Source of the DNA: Polyodon spathula
Lineage: Eukaryota; Chordata; Actinopteri; Acipenseriformes; Polyodontidae
DNA length: 64,000 nucleotides
Direction of reading: 5' to 3'
Assembly (NCBI RefSeq): GCF_017654505.1
Contig: NC_054537.1
Location: forward strand, 66,102,645-66,166,644
Under the pieces are notes generated by a model. The model ran no database searches and had not been told where the DNA came from. It saw nothing but the letters and a program-made list of their open reading frames with translations. A program made the translations under genes and the position numbers. How positions within the stretch are numbered: the first letter of the stretch is position 1; every line of letters starts with the position of its first letter. Shown piece after piece: positions 1 to 12,298 of the stretch.

Positions 1-2480
1 AATTCAGTGTGGATAAGCTGTACTGGGGCTTGTAGTTTTTATCAAATTTATACTAGGTATCTTTTCTTACGAAAGCATTTGAATTTTTTATTTATTTATT
101 TCTTTTTGCTGCATAGGCCTACGTGTTAATAATATTTAAAAACAAATACTTGGGCTATTTTTGGGCAATTTTTGAAGTGACTTTGGGCTATAAACCCAGC
201 AGAAATCTGGCAACCTAGGCTATGAGTGTAAAAAGTCACATGATAGTGGGACTATATAGTTGTATGTCTTAGATTGGCTAGCCAATGTGTCAATCATTCT
301 GGGGCTGTGTAGGCATTGCAAAATGATGCGTGAAGGGCAGGGCTTTGCTCCAAACAGACACATTATGTGGCGCTAAACTGCACTGTGTCTAGGAATCCAG
401 GACAAATTCTGTCCTGGGATCTTTTAGCCCAGGACGGTTAGGGATGGGTGGTCATCCTACAGTGCAACTGCCACATAAACCAAATTACATTCTCTTTATA
501 CAGTTTCAATATATAAGATGATCGGAAACTTACACATTTCTGTAGAGGTTATTTTTTTATAATGATTTTAAACTAAAAAGCTGCTAAAAGCATTCTGAGA
601 TGTGAAGATGTAAATTGTTTCCTTATTTCCTGAGGTCCGCAGTGTCAAAAAAAATGTATAGTGGCTAGACTAGACTATCCCTTTGCGCTCCTATGTCGGA
701 CCAAGTTTGACATTACAATTTTCCCTTTCTTGTCCGATGTCGGACCCTGTCCGATATCATCAAAAAGATGTCAAGCACAGGTCTCTAGTCATTTTTTTCT
801 CTGGAAAAAGCAGAGCAAACCTTTCAATGGCTGAGTGAGATCGAAAGAAGCCGATTGAAGCTGAAAAAAAAGGGGGGGGGTTCTGAACAATACAAAGAGG
901 CCCTGCACCACAGACCTAACACGGACATAAAAAACAAGATAGCTGCTTCCGCATCCAGCGCTCAAAGAATATCATAGACATTTGCAGAGCTTTTTGAGAC
1001 GTTATGATAGTAAAATAATGACTTGGATTGCATTATTGAGGAGTTTGGTGATAAAATGAGTGATCACGAGAGGATTTATCAGTATGCACTACAATGAAGA
1101 GGTGTGTGATAAATACAGCAAACAAAGGGTGAGGCTTGGCTGGAGATGCAGAACTGAGTGTGCTGTTGTGCCTTTTAAACCTGTTTTACTGTGAAAAATA
1201 CTTTTAAACAAGTATGTAAAACAAACAGCCTGTGTGAAAATAAATTGGATCTGATGCACCTGACAGGCACTGAATAAATGGACCGCAGAGGGCTAGAGGC
1301 AGTCAATTGGTGACATTTACTTTAGAACTTTTACTGATCATTTTGAAGTTATGCAAGATTCTCCCAAACATTGCCTTTAGGAAATAAATACAAGTAAAAT
1401 GATTCAATGCACACTTGTTACAAGGAGCAAAAAGGAATCACTGATCGGCTGAGAAAGCCTGGATTCTCTAGGGGTTGAGCTATGTGATTTTTCAAGCTCT
1501 TTTCTGATGCAGAATTTACATAATTATAGCATTTTGCATATGTTCTGTACAACCCCCCCCTTTTTTGCTATGATTACAGAATAGCAGATATTTAACATTT
1601 TTCATTCTTTTTACATTTAGTTTTAACTGTTATATACTCCTGAAAAACTTAAGTTTATTCAGTAAAGAAGAAAATAAAATATGAAATACCACATAGAATG
1701 TAATAAAAGGCGCCGGTGCCTTTAACAGGTATTGCGAAATTACCAGCAAAGGTGTTAATGAAGGTCAGAGGGGGTCTACTGTAGTGTTCAGAAATTCAAT
1801 AGGTAGCAACACTAATTTCTCAATAAAACTACCAACTGAACTTTCATGATTATTATATTATATTAAACAAACCCAACAGAGGCAGTTCTAAATACTTTCG
1901 CTCTTTACTTTTGTAATAATCCAGCTGGGGTTTTCCCTTGGCTAATTTATAGATCTATTTATTAACATTACATAAATAAAGGCTGTACCAGAATACAGTT
2001 TGTTCCTGAGCTCTCAGGAACATCATCAACTGAGTTGGTTCAGCAGTAGCAAGCCATCGACTTTGTTATGTCCTGACAGCTTCTTGTGGATTGACCTGTT
2101 TTGCTCACTTTAACCCTGAACACAGCTCTGTCTCAGGGAGTGAGCTATGTGAATTACTTCTAGCTGTGATCTTGAATTACCAGCCTGCAAATGAGATGAG
2201 AGAAGATTGATTACACTTTCCACTTGGGTATAGAAAATGAGACAATAGGAGGTCACCTCCACCTTCACATGCACTCTTTCTGATCCTCTGATACAGTGAT
2301 GCCACTTACTGAACAGCTGACGATGCGCACAGTACAGTGAACACAGCCTGTTGTGAGCCCTCAATAAAGGGATGTGTGTTGATTTGACTGTAGCTCAATT
2401 AATCAGGAACTCCTCAGTAGTTTTGAGTGCATTGTCCTATAAGTGACTACTCATACCTGGTGCAGTAAAGCATAGTGATA
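1..2480. other. AT-rich non-genic stretch
   Basis: No coding region is supported here. Open frames are short and unrelated to any family I recognise. The part from about 780 to 1150 has slightly better codon-like texture (charged, A/G-rich) but is broken by several stops in every frame. A short cluster of inverted GTCCGA/TCGGAC motifs near 690-755 is listed separately. Short poly-G and poly-C runs occur at about 872 and 1552. Confidence 0.6.
685..760. repeat. Possible DNA-transposon end with GTCGGAC motifs
   Basis: The sequence starts CCCTTTGCGCTCC and then carries the motifs ATGTCGGACC, TTGTCCGATG, TCGGACCC and TGTCCGATATC within about 60 bases, in alternating orientation. Repeated subterminal motifs after a CCCT start resemble piggyBac-type transposon ends, as far as I recall that family. 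I do not see a flanking TTAA or a matching opposite end in the window. This is weak support for a solitary transposon end. Confidence 0.3.
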
Positions 2481-2489
2481 TTTCACAGT

Positions 2490-3892
<1,403 letters not shown>

Positions 3893-4425
3893 ATGTTCCC
3901 TTTCAATTCAAAGACGACCACCAAAACATTACATAAGGGAAATGCTCGCATATCAGTAGGTATTCACTGAGCTCTCTATACCAGAGCTGCCGATAGACCC
4001 CTTCCTGGATGACATTCTTGGTCCATCCTACCGAGAGATTAAAACTGTCATTCCACGGAAGCCATGTCTCTTTTTGCCTCGCAAGATGGTAAGGTAAGAC
4101 CCTCTGTGTTGGTATTTGAGCATTATTTGAAAAAGAGCTTGAGTCGACTGCAGTTCCCTTGTCTTTCAGGCTAAAATCTGGCTTGCCATTTTCAAGGAAT
4201 CAGTGGCTCTTTGCCAGCCTTTTTCTTCTATCTTTCCTCAGCAACCTGTGCATGCTCGCACTGCAGGCAGCTGCTTTTCCTATCTGTGATACATGAGTCG
4301 ACTCCCTGTGCAGTAAGCCTTCACTTGTATGGGAGGACGTCCTCCACCAGGGCTAGGCTTCGCCTTACCTCCACTGTTGAGTGACTCTGCTGGCTGCTGT
4401 TGCAGTTTAAATTTATACTAAATAT

Positions 4426-4685
4426 ATGTTGTTGTTGTCACAAAATACCTTGCTGGCACATTTGCAGTGCACATTCTGCAAGGCGAACATGCCACTTAGC
4501 GATAAGCACTCACACTGTGTGCATTGCCTAGGTGTCCAGCATGCCACTGAGGCAATCAGCAGAGAGAACTTCTGTGACATATGCACGACCTGCTTCTCCA
4601 GCTATGGCAGAGTCCCTTGCAGGAGATCCCCTGCGCTCAGGCTGTTGCACCGACACCCCATAGTCGCTGAAGCATGCTAGGGACA
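4426..4685 (+). pseudogene. DIRS1-like ORF1 (gag-like), first half
   Basis: The frame encodes LQCTFCKANMPLSDKHSHC, then VHCLGVQHATEA, then NFCDIC. This C-x2-C-x9-H-x2-C-x2-C spacing matches the Cys/His start of DIRS1-type ORF1 proteins in fish, which are thought to package element RNA. A related motif occurs in the second DIRS copy at about 55885. The reading ends at a stop three codons before the inserted LTR. The GGACA at 4681-4685 is one half of the LTR's target duplication, so ORF1 resumes at 5411 or, on paper, after it. The ATG chosen by length is not well supported; translation may have begun upstream. Confidence 0.6.
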
Positions 4686-5410
4686 TGTGACGGAAAGATG
4701 AGTTCTGGTGATGAATCTTCCTCCCAACCTGTGAGGGCGCTAAAGAACGGGAGGAGAAGCATCTGGAAGGGCTGGCCTGACAGTTCGTTTCCGGGTCAGG
4801 GAAGTGGGTCAGCCTGGAGGGAAGCGCGACTCTGTTGTAAGACCGTATTGATTTGAGAGATAAACGAGAGGCAGCTGCAAGTAATAAGGCAGCTGCAACC
4901 GTTTATCTCGATATCATGCGGGATTACATATAGGGGCCAGGGTAACGCTGGTCTTTTCCTTCGTTTGGGTTAAACGCTTGGAGAGAGAAGGATCGAGAGA
5001 AGAGCTCTCGTTGTAAAGAGGAATTGCGTGTTGTGTTTGTTTTGTAATTGTCTGCGTTTTGTACCACCAGACAGTTAACTCACCTATCCGGAGCTGTCGA
5101 CCAGGGTCAGCACAATCCGGATCACCACTGCACGGAACCGTCACGAAATACAGTGTCTTCACCCACCACAAGCACGTCTGCACTCACCCAGGACTGGTGA
5201 CCGTGTGTTCGTTTTGTTCGGGACTGTGTCCTATTATTGCTATCCCCGTGCTTTACACATTGTTGTGTATAGCCGGGGATTTATTATTTAACGGTCACCA
5301 GACCTGGATTATAAATAAAAGCACCTTTTCACTGGAAACTGTTGTCTGCCTGTCACTCCTGCATCGCATCACTGCTATACCTGTTCCCCTCCACTAGCCA
5401 CTTTGCCACA
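4686..5410 (+). mobile_element. Solo LTR (family A), target duplication GGACA
   Basis: The element begins TGTGACGGAAAGATG and ends CTTTGCCACA, the TG…CA termini of an LTR. It is flanked on both sides by GGACA (4681-4685 and 5411-5415), a perfect 5-bp duplication. Its length is 725 bp. A CATATAGGGG promoter-like site lies near 4926 and an AATAAAAGC poly-A signal near 5313. No internal retroelement sequence lies between the duplications, so this is a recombination-derived solo LTR. A close copy occurs at 36298-37032. It interrupts the DIRS ORF1, so it is younger than that element. Confidence 0.92.
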
Positions 5411-5620
5411 GGACATTATGGACCTTAAGGCGCAGATGGCCCAGGTCCTCCAGCCTCTGTCAAGGCAGCAAGCTCCTGCGGCGCCAGCAGAGGTCCCGGC
5501 CCCGTTACCACCCACACCAGCTCCAGTCCCTGGGTCTCCCATGGGAGCCCAGGTCGAGTCGGAGCCACAGCCTTTCATGGTGGAGGAGACACACTATCGA
5601 TAGCAGCCTCCTGGGATAAG
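5411..5620 (+). pseudogene. DIRS1-like ORF1, second half (proline-rich)
   Basis: After the solo LTR the frame gives MDLKAQMAQVLQPLSRQQA followed by a proline-rich linker with PAPLPPTPAPVPG, ending in a stop at about 5601. A frameshifted continuation runs to about 5690. Proline-rich linkers after the Cys/His cluster fit DIRS and Gypsy gag-like proteins in general. I place it with the upstream Cys/His segment because removing the LTR and one target duplication makes the two pieces contiguous. Function is lost through stops and truncation. Confidence 0.5.
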
Positions 5621-5689
5621 GGCTCCTTCCCCACTGAGATGGAGGAAGGAGAGGAACCAGCGCCGTCGACCTTGGTGGAACTTAGCTCA

Positions 5690-5895
5690 GAGGTTGCCTT
5701 GGAGACTAGCTTGCCACAGCTATTCAGCTTCATGTCGGCATTAATGTGGCGCTCTGCAAACTTTTTGCAGATCCCCGTTTGGCCTGCTCCAACACATGTT
5801 TTGTTTCTTAATCTGACTAACAGGTCAATTTCATCAAATTCTTTTTGGCCGGTGCTATAGTTGCATCAAGGTCGGAGTCTGCAGAAGCCATAGTT
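5690..5895 (-). other. Unrecognised minus-strand open segment
   Basis: On the minus strand a frame of about 50 codons without stops reads EFDEIDLLVRLRNKTCVG, then GICKKFAERHINADMKL. A possible start (MASADSDLDATIAP) lies just upstream at about 5893 in another frame. The residue composition looks protein-like and I do not recognise the family. It may be the 5' end of another broken transposon gene. Confidence 0.25.
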
Positions 5896-8395
5896 TGATC
5901 GTATTATGCTTACCTACTACTTCGTTCTGTTCACCATACCACTCATTTATCTTTGCCAGAAGGAAGTTCTAAATCTTGACTTTTGGCATTGCCAATCTAT
6001 TTATAATGAGATGCAAATTGTTTCTATCCTTTATAATGAGCAGTAATTTATACTGTTTGTAAACTTGCGGTGACATTACAGTAGTTATTCACAAAAAAGA
6101 GCTGTTTAGTATATCGCACGCAAAAATTCTACGAAGGACAGAGGCTACAAATTGGCAGTATTTACAAATAATACGAATTACACATAAGTAATATTAGTAC
6201 AAAGAACACTTTATTGCAAATTCTTGTTCTATACTATTTTGTAATACTGAAGTTGCAGTTTAGAATTTAGAGCCATGTTCTTCAACACAACCTTCCTGTA
6301 AATCCAGTTTAAGAAAGTTGAACAATGTCAAAAGTAGCAAGGCCAAATTGCAACACTGATAGACACATTTAAATATACACTCCCTTTTAATTGGGCCATT
6401 TGTATTTTGAAGGATAATTTATTTTCCTAAAACCTAAATTGCTGAAAGGTTTCAAGCAAAATAGTGTGGCAAAAAGGTGAAACTTATTTTCATTTTTACA
6501 TGTAAACCAAGCCAGTGTAATGTTGCTGTCTGTATTATGATACAGACAGAGGAGCTGAGTATTGTTGCTGTGGTATTAAACATTTTCAAATCACCTGCTT
6601 CAGTGCAATGCATTGTAACAGATTCACTCTTGAGCTTAACAGGGTTTGCTTTAAAGCAAGCTCATTTTCAAGGCTATTTCATAGTTTTTTTTTTTCTCCG
6701 ATAGATAGCCATTCTTCTTTATCTCAAAAAAACAAACAAACAAAAAAAAACCTTAGAGGTTTCTACATGTTTTTCCAGTTATATTTATAGGTTAGAAAAT
6801 TGTGCCCCTATCTCATCCATTTTTCATTTTTCCATTCCCACTGGAAATCAGATCAATTTAAATTTTATATAAATGGTCATGCATTTCAATTAACGAACCC
6901 AATCACATGGCCCTTCAATATTAATTTAGAATCCTTAAAAACAAAAGATGAAGCTCAATGAAGCAATATAAGTTTTTAATTCACAAGGCTAGGGAGACTT
7001 CACAATTGTAGGTATCAACAGCTAAATCTTCATTTTGAGCACTTGCATATGATTTGTCACCCACTGTCAGCAATTTTAAGTAGCTGCAAGGTTAAGTTCA
7101 TGTGCCTTTAATGCTGTTCTTTTTTGTTTATATTCCAGAGCTGGTAGACAATGTGGATATAGAAGGTTATTTGGCTATTGCTATAATTTAAAGATATAAT
7201 AACCTTTAATATACCTTTTAAAGGCTTAAATAAAAAATTCTTGCCCTGCATTTGCATAGCGTTCTGGCATAGGAAACCATACTATATATTGGAAATAATG
7301 TTTGGTCAGGTGTGTGTCCCCAGGAAAACAGGAGATGAATAGGGAGAGGAAACTAATAAACGGAACACTTATAAGAACATAATTTAAATTTACAAATGAG
7401 AGGAGACCAGTCGACCAATCTGTGCTCAGCCGGTTCCTTGTAGCTGATAATGGAGGTCAAAAAGATTGTCAAATTGGATCCTAAAATATAGATAGAGGAC
7501 TCTTATTTAACTATGAGTACAAGGGTAAAGTCAACTTTTGTGCAGAATTCCTCTCTTTACTGTACACCAACATGTTTTTTTTTTAATCATTTAAGAAAAT
7601 GTGCCTTTTTGAAAGGGAGTATAGTATGGTAGCACACTAAATAGTCCTCATGGAAATCTGCAATGAGAAAAGAGTTTTCCACAAAATTCTGCGGCAATGA
7701 CTTTTTAACTCATTAAAAACAGTGTTAATGAGTATAAATAAGAAAAAGCAAGTCACAGTTAGTTAAATTCTTTTTTATTATTATTATTAAATTGCATTAT
7801 AAAAATCTGAAAACAAAATGTAGAATAAACATGTTTGCCATATTTTCTAGAGAGAAGAAAAAAAAACACATACAATAAAGCAGTTCACTTAAAAAAGCTT
7901 AAAAAAACTCTCATAGCACTGACTATTGGATGCCATTTCTTTAAAATATACATAAACATAACAATTCTTAAAAAATAAATTAAATACAGTTATGGTAAAA
8001 ACCTATGACTATATTTAATCACATTAGTAATAATAACATTTGCCTAGCAGAATAAGATTGTATTGGTGCACTGGGATTCAAATTAGCATTGGTACATTTT
8101 ACAAATGCATTGTTTTACAAATGTGTACTAGGCTTGGAGCATTTTTGTACAAATGTAACAGTATTTTTAGAAACACTTGTTGTTCACCAAAATGTTGTAA
8201 TTTTAAAATGTACCCACATCAAGACAGTGCATAGAAATAGCTTGGACGCCGTGACAAGCGTGTGGAAACAATGACAGGAGACATGGATTGGCTTTTAAAA
8301 TAGCATTTTTGTTTCTTTGACCAAGGCCACAATGTGAAAGTGCTACCATCACATACCACAAAACAAACGGTAAAGTAACAATGAAAAAAAAAACA
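5896..8395. other. AT-rich non-genic stretch
   Basis: I see no gene, RNA or recognisable element. Frames are short. The stretch has A-rich and T-rich runs (for example near 6680, 6726 and 7856) and a short ATT/TTA run near 7772. Confidence 0.6.
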
Positions 8396-8399
8396 AATA

Positions 8400-8724
8400 T
8401 AGTAATAGAAGTCAGGCTTATTGGTCTCTAGTTACCTGGTTTGGTTTTGTCTCCTTTTTTGTGGATCGATATTACGTTTGCAATTTTCTAGTCTGTCAGT
8501 ACAACCCCTGTCTCAAGAGACTGTTGCATGATTTTGGTTAGCGGTTTGTAAATAACTTCTTTCATTTCTTTTAGCACTATTGGGAGGATCTCATCCGGCC
8601 CTGGGAATTTGTTTATTTTAAGAGCTCCTAGTCCCTTTAACACTTCTGTCTCTGTTATGCTAAAGTTATTTAAAACTAGATAGAAACAGGTCGACATGTG
8701 GGGCATGTTGTGAAAAGTAATCAT
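8400..8724 (-). pseudogene. LINE reverse transcriptase, N-terminal fragment (CR1-like)
   Basis: The frame reads FSITETEVLKGLGALKINKF, then PGPDEILPIVLKEM, then IMQQSLETGVVLTD, the first conserved RT blocks of CR1/L2-type LINEs. Beyond the ORF stop the reading continues in another frame as DKTKPGN, a stop, then RPISLTS and ends near 8400. The fingers and palm catalytic motifs are absent. The piece is shorter than a quarter of a normal RT domain. Confidence 0.75.
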
Positions 8725-9243
8725 TTAATATTTTTTCTATGATGTTGCCATTTGTATCTATTAGACTTTTTACTTCCTCCTTGTATGTTCTTGTGCTGTT
8801 ATAATATTGGAAACACTTTTGGAATTGGTTTAATCCCCTTGGCAATGCTCATTTCTATCTCTTGGCCTTTCTAACTTTCTTTTTGACTTGCATTTGCAGT
8901 TCCAAGTACTCTTTCTGTGTACTTTGTTCTTGGTCCCTTTTAAACGCTCTATAAACTGCCCTTTTTCTCAGATTTTTTCTTTTTAATTGATCTATTAAAC
9001 CATTTTGGCTATTTGGTTTTAGATTTTGATTTGTCTACTCTTGGGATGTAATTGTTTTGTGCCTCCGGTACTACATTTTTTAAAAATAGCAATCCTTTTT
9101 CTGTGGATGTTTTCTCTATTTTACTCAAATCTACTTCTGTTAGTCTCTGTTTCATTTCTTTATAGTTTGCCATAGCAAACCTTAGCTTTAGTTGTTACTT
9201 TTGGGGTTTTAAAAAGAACTTCAAATCTGACCATGTTGTGGCC

Positions 9244-9930
9244 TTAGTTTGCAGATGGTTCTCTATCCACTGTTTTAGTTATTCTGTCTTCGTTATTTGA
9301 AAAGATTAAATCGAGGCCTGCCCACCCTCTAGTCGGTGCCTTGACAAATTGCATTAGGAAGTAGTCATTTGTCATTTCTACCATTTCAATTTTGTCTGTC
9401 GTGCTTCCCCTTGGGTTTTCCCATTTTATATTGGGTAAGTTGAAATCCCTCATTAGTATGGCTTCTCCTTTGCTACATGCATTTCTAATGTCATTGTATA
9501 ACAGATTATTTTGCTCAGTGTCTGAATTTGGCGGTCTATAGCATACCTCTATTATGCCCTTTGAGTTCTGTCCATTGTTCTAAACCATATTGATTCTGCG
9601 TTGTTTTTTTCATCCAGATTGAGCACCTGGGCTTTAAGACTATGTTTGATGTATAGTGCTACACCTCTGCCTCTTCTGTCCTGCCTGTCTTTCATATACA
9701 ATGTATACCCACTAATATTATATTCATCTCATCTGCATCACTTTCAGATAACCAAGTTTCTGTAACACCTAACACATCATAGTTTCTTGTTAGTGCAGTA
9801 GCTTCAAGTTCTAACATTTACTTTTTGAGACTTCTAGCATTTAGATAAATACATTTAATGGATGTCTTACCTGAGTTGTTGCCCTTGTTTTGATGCAGTC
9901 TCCCTTCTGTTTTTTGTTGATTTCTCCTCC
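9244..9930 (-). pseudogene. LINE apurinic-like endonuclease domain (CR1-like)
   Basis: The clearest piece (9244-9453) reads MRDFNLPNIKWENPRG, then VKAPTRGWAGLDLIFSNN. In CR1-group endonucleases this is the GDFN block followed by the TR…LDL block that nicks target DNA to prime reverse transcription. The Gly before DFN is changed to Arg. Further N-terminal endonuclease blocks can be followed between 9470 and 9900 across several frames. The domain is not in one open frame and cannot be made intact. Confidence 0.7.
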
Positions 9931-9943
9931 CTTCCTTTCTAGT

Positions 9944-10936
9944 TTAAGTGCTTCTGAACCTCCTTTTTCCAAGTAGATTGGTTCCCTTTTTATTTAAGTG
10001 CAGTCCGTCCCACCTATATAGATAGTCATTGTTGTAGAATATGGTCCAAAGTTCAAGGAAGGTGAATCCTTCTTGTGTGCACCCCGATTTCAGCCATGCA
10101 TTTAGATTATTCATTTCCAGCTGTTCATATTGTCCTTTGCAAGGTGCCAGCAGTATCCCAGAAAATACCAGAGTTTTGTTCTTGTCTTTTAATTTCCTTC
10201 GTAGCTCAGAATTTGTTTTGCAGGGATCTTGATCTGTCTCTTCCAATGTTGTTTGTACATATGTGGACGACTACTACCAGGTAATCTCCTGTTTGTTCTA
10301 GGAGCCTGTCCACGTTCTCATTGATGTGCGTGACAAAGGCTCCCGGAAGGCAGGGTTGTAAGGGGGTCTTGCTGTGTTTCTCAATATTTAGTCCCCTACA
10401 ATCATGACCCCTTGTTTTTGCTGCCTGGCCAGCATTGTTTATGGGGTCCTGGATGTTGTTACTTTCGATCTCTTGATGCTGGTTTTGGTTATTTAAATTA
10501 TAAAGTGGGTAAAATTTTTTTGACGTTTTAATTTCTGGACGTTGTGTTTAACTACGTTTCTTTTTTTTCTCCTTCTTTGCCTATCTGGATCCAGCTATTT
10601 CGACCCTCTTCTGTCTTGCTGGTGGCTTTGTCTGTTGGAGGTGCAAACTTCCAAGAATTTTGGGTGTGTCAGCTCCTCAAACTCCTGACCTTGTCCCTTG
10701 CTGGAGGCTCTTACAAGACCGCCATTCAAGCCCCTCCATTCAGCAGAACTGGAATTCCTGACCTTCGAGACCGATGTACTGCTTACTGTCACAGCCGCCA
10801 AGTGGGCAGGTGAAATGTAAGCGTTCTCAACGGCAAAAGCCTGTTTGTTTTTTTTGCGGAGGCCAGAAATAAGGTTACTTTCTGCACTAATCCTGCTTTT
10901 CTCCCTAAAAGCATTGCTGTTTTCCATATCAACCAC
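9944..10936 (-). pseudogene. CR1-like ORF1 with SGNH-hydrolase (esterase) domain
   Basis: The leader (10595-10936) encodes a low-complexity, serine-rich segment. The hydrolase core follows in pieces: IVGD then a stop where the nucleophile serine of the GDS block should be (codon at 10388-10390); VVVVHICTNN in place of the usual GTND block; TLVFSGILLAPC; and RWDGLHLNKKGTNLLG, which keeps the Asp and His of the DxxH catalytic block. CR1-group ORF1 proteins of this kind are lipolytic or esterase-like in known examples. With the serine codon now a stop and the Gly/Asp block altered, this copy is dead. Confidence 0.72.
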
Positions 10937-11340
10937 AGTGGAATTGGAGGTCTTCCATCCATGTCCTTTACAGTCTGACAGGGAAAGAAAGTTCCATATG
11001 ATGTGTCCAGTTAGGGAAGTGGTTTATTATGTCGACCGCACCCAGAGTTGGTGGCAATCCGAGCAATTGGTTATTTGCTTCGGGTCTAAGTTCCACGGAC
11101 AAGAACTTTCTAAACAGCAGATGTTGAGGTGGATTGCAGCTAACCTGCACCCACCAGAAAAGGTCACTGGTCACACCACATAAAGTCTTGCAACCTATTG
11201 GACGTTACTCCAGGGTGCATCTGTCACAGACATTTACAATGCTGCAGTATGGGTCATGCCTCATACTTTTACCAGGTTCTACCGACTGTATGTCGTAGAT
11301 TATCAGAATCCTGGTTTCGGGACCAGAGGTGCTCTTTAAC
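10930..11340 (+). pseudogene. DIRS tyrosine recombinase, C-terminal part
   Basis: DIRS elements integrate with a tyrosine recombinase rather than an integrase. The frame reads TVELEVFHPCPLQSDRERKF, HMMCPVREVVYYVDRTQSWW, then SKQQMLRWIAANLHPPEKVT followed by GHTT, a stop, and on in frame as LATYWTLLQGASVTDIYNAA, VWVMPHTFTRFYRLYVVDYQ. The box with PHTF-RFYRL carries the catalytic-tyrosine region typical of fish DIRS recombinases. The HxxR-like block (HSTRG in active copies) is altered to HTT-stop, so the enzyme is inactive. The N-terminal half is missing because the CR1 LINE lies there. Confidence 0.78.
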
Positions 11341-11640
11341 ACATTTTTATTATGTTCCACTTTGCCCTGGTGTAGTTAGGCACACTCCTCTTTGGACTTC
11401 TGGTGTTAAATGCTGAAGTTACTTAGTGTAACCTTGCAGCATATACACTGCATGAGTGTTCTCCCTCACTGTACTGTGGACTGTATGCACTGGACCCTTA
11501 TTGGTCCTCAGCCGGGGAGCATTGGATTAGCCTCCACGTGGCGCTCCCTGTCAGTACCTTGGTACTGCTAATTGATCCAACCCTGCTGACCGACTCTAAT
11601 CTGTTTTTCATGGATCCCAGTCACTTGCAACATGTAAGCC
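10937..11640 (+). mobile_element. DIRS1-like element, tyrosine-recombinase region and 3' flank
   Basis: This follows the 5' end of the CR1-like LINE directly. It encodes the second half of a DIRS tyrosine recombinase up to about 11340, then non-coding DIRS 3' sequence up to about 11640. There it is interrupted by another LINE (about 11640-15108). DIRS terminal-repeat sequence resumes at about 15109. It has the same orientation as the DIRS gag piece at 3893-5870, so both could be parts of one element, although the RT region is missing. Confidence 0.72.
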
Positions 11641-11689
11641 ACTACGTGGCAGGATCCTCTGACTTTCAAGCCATTGGATTCGCACTCTG

Positions 11690-12298
11690 AGTTTTTCAAC
11701 TCAACGTTGAAGGCTTATCACCAGCCAAGCGCACACTGATCAGCAGTCTTGCTTATCAGCTCAAGTTTGACATTGTCTGTCTACAAGAGATGGACATTGC
11801 GGTTGAAGAGGCCGGTCGCTATGCCATTGACGGCTTTGACCCGCTGTGTCATGCAACTCACCCGAAGCACGGCCGTGCAACGTACATCCGCAGTGACGTC
11901 GCCGATGCTCAGTTCATTTCGGCCACCACTTTTTGCGACGTCATCGAAGTCGGAGCTTTTCAAATTGCTAATGTTTACAAGCCTCTGAGTGCCAACTGGG
12001 ACAGTCAAATTCTACCGGTGCTTCTTCACCCCGCTATCTACGTGGGGGATTTCAACAGCCACCATTCAGACTGGGGATATGAGGATGTATCCAATGACGG
12101 TGACAGCCTTGTTACTTGGGCAGCCAGAAACGACTTTATCCTGTCATACGACCCAAAACAACCAGGTTCCTTCCACTCAGCCCACTGGTCCAAAGACTAC
12201 TCACCGGACTTATTTTGGGCGAGCACTGTGAATGGTCATTCCCAACCTATTGCCAGAATGATCCTCAGTGACTTTCCACATTCCCAGCACAGACCATC
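11690..12298 (+). pseudogene. LINE endonuclease domain (APE type)
   Basis: The domain reads FQLNVEGLSPAKRTLISSLA, IVCLQEMDIAVEEAGRYAID, YKPLSANW, AIYVGDFNSHHSDWGYE and DYSPDLFWAST, then SDFPHSQHRPSV. These are the conserved APE blocks: N near the start, E of the LQE block, GDFN, SPDL and the final SDHxP-like block, here DFPHSQHRP. The enzyme would nick genomic DNA to prime reverse transcription. The first 30 or so residues are in a different frame from the 11790-12329 ORF, so one frameshift is present. Reading is cut at 12299 by the solo LTR and continues at 12818. Confidence 0.82.

Larger units (their letters stand above)
3893..5870 (+). mobile_element. DIRS1-like retrotransposon, 5' part (interrupted)
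   Basis: The start, TGTTCCCTTTCA, is the reverse complement of the TGAAAGGGAACA-type sequence in the DIRS-like 3' terminal repeat at about 15205, as expected for the inverted termini of DIRS1 elements. A gag-like ORF1 follows from about 4426, with a cysteine/histidine cluster. ORF1 is split at 4686 by a solo LTR and resumes at 5411. The RT, RNase H, methyltransferase and recombinase genes of a complete element do not follow here; recognisable DIRS sequence fades between 5690 and 5870. A same-strand DIRS recombinase piece lies at 10937. Confidence 0.65.
8400..10936 (-). mobile_element. CR1-like LINE, 5' part, 3'-truncated
   Basis: Read on the minus strand from 10936 the order is an ORF1 leader, an SGNH-hydrolase-like segment (10400-9944), an apurinic-type endonuclease (about 9900-9244) and the start of the reverse transcriptase (8724-8400). 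That order and the motifs match CR1-group LINEs. The element stops inside the RT right after RPISLTS, so the catalytic YADD motif, the RT C-terminus and the 3' UTR are missing. Loss of the 3' end rather than the 5' end is unusual for a LINE and points to a later deletion. Many stops and frameshifts show that it is old. Confidence 0.82.

Noticed and set aside
5059..5397. 112-codon plus-strand frame, with a close relative at 36819-37019
   Set aside because: It lies wholly inside the family A solo LTR. The similarity between the two frames is due to the LTR copies being related, not to selection on a protein.
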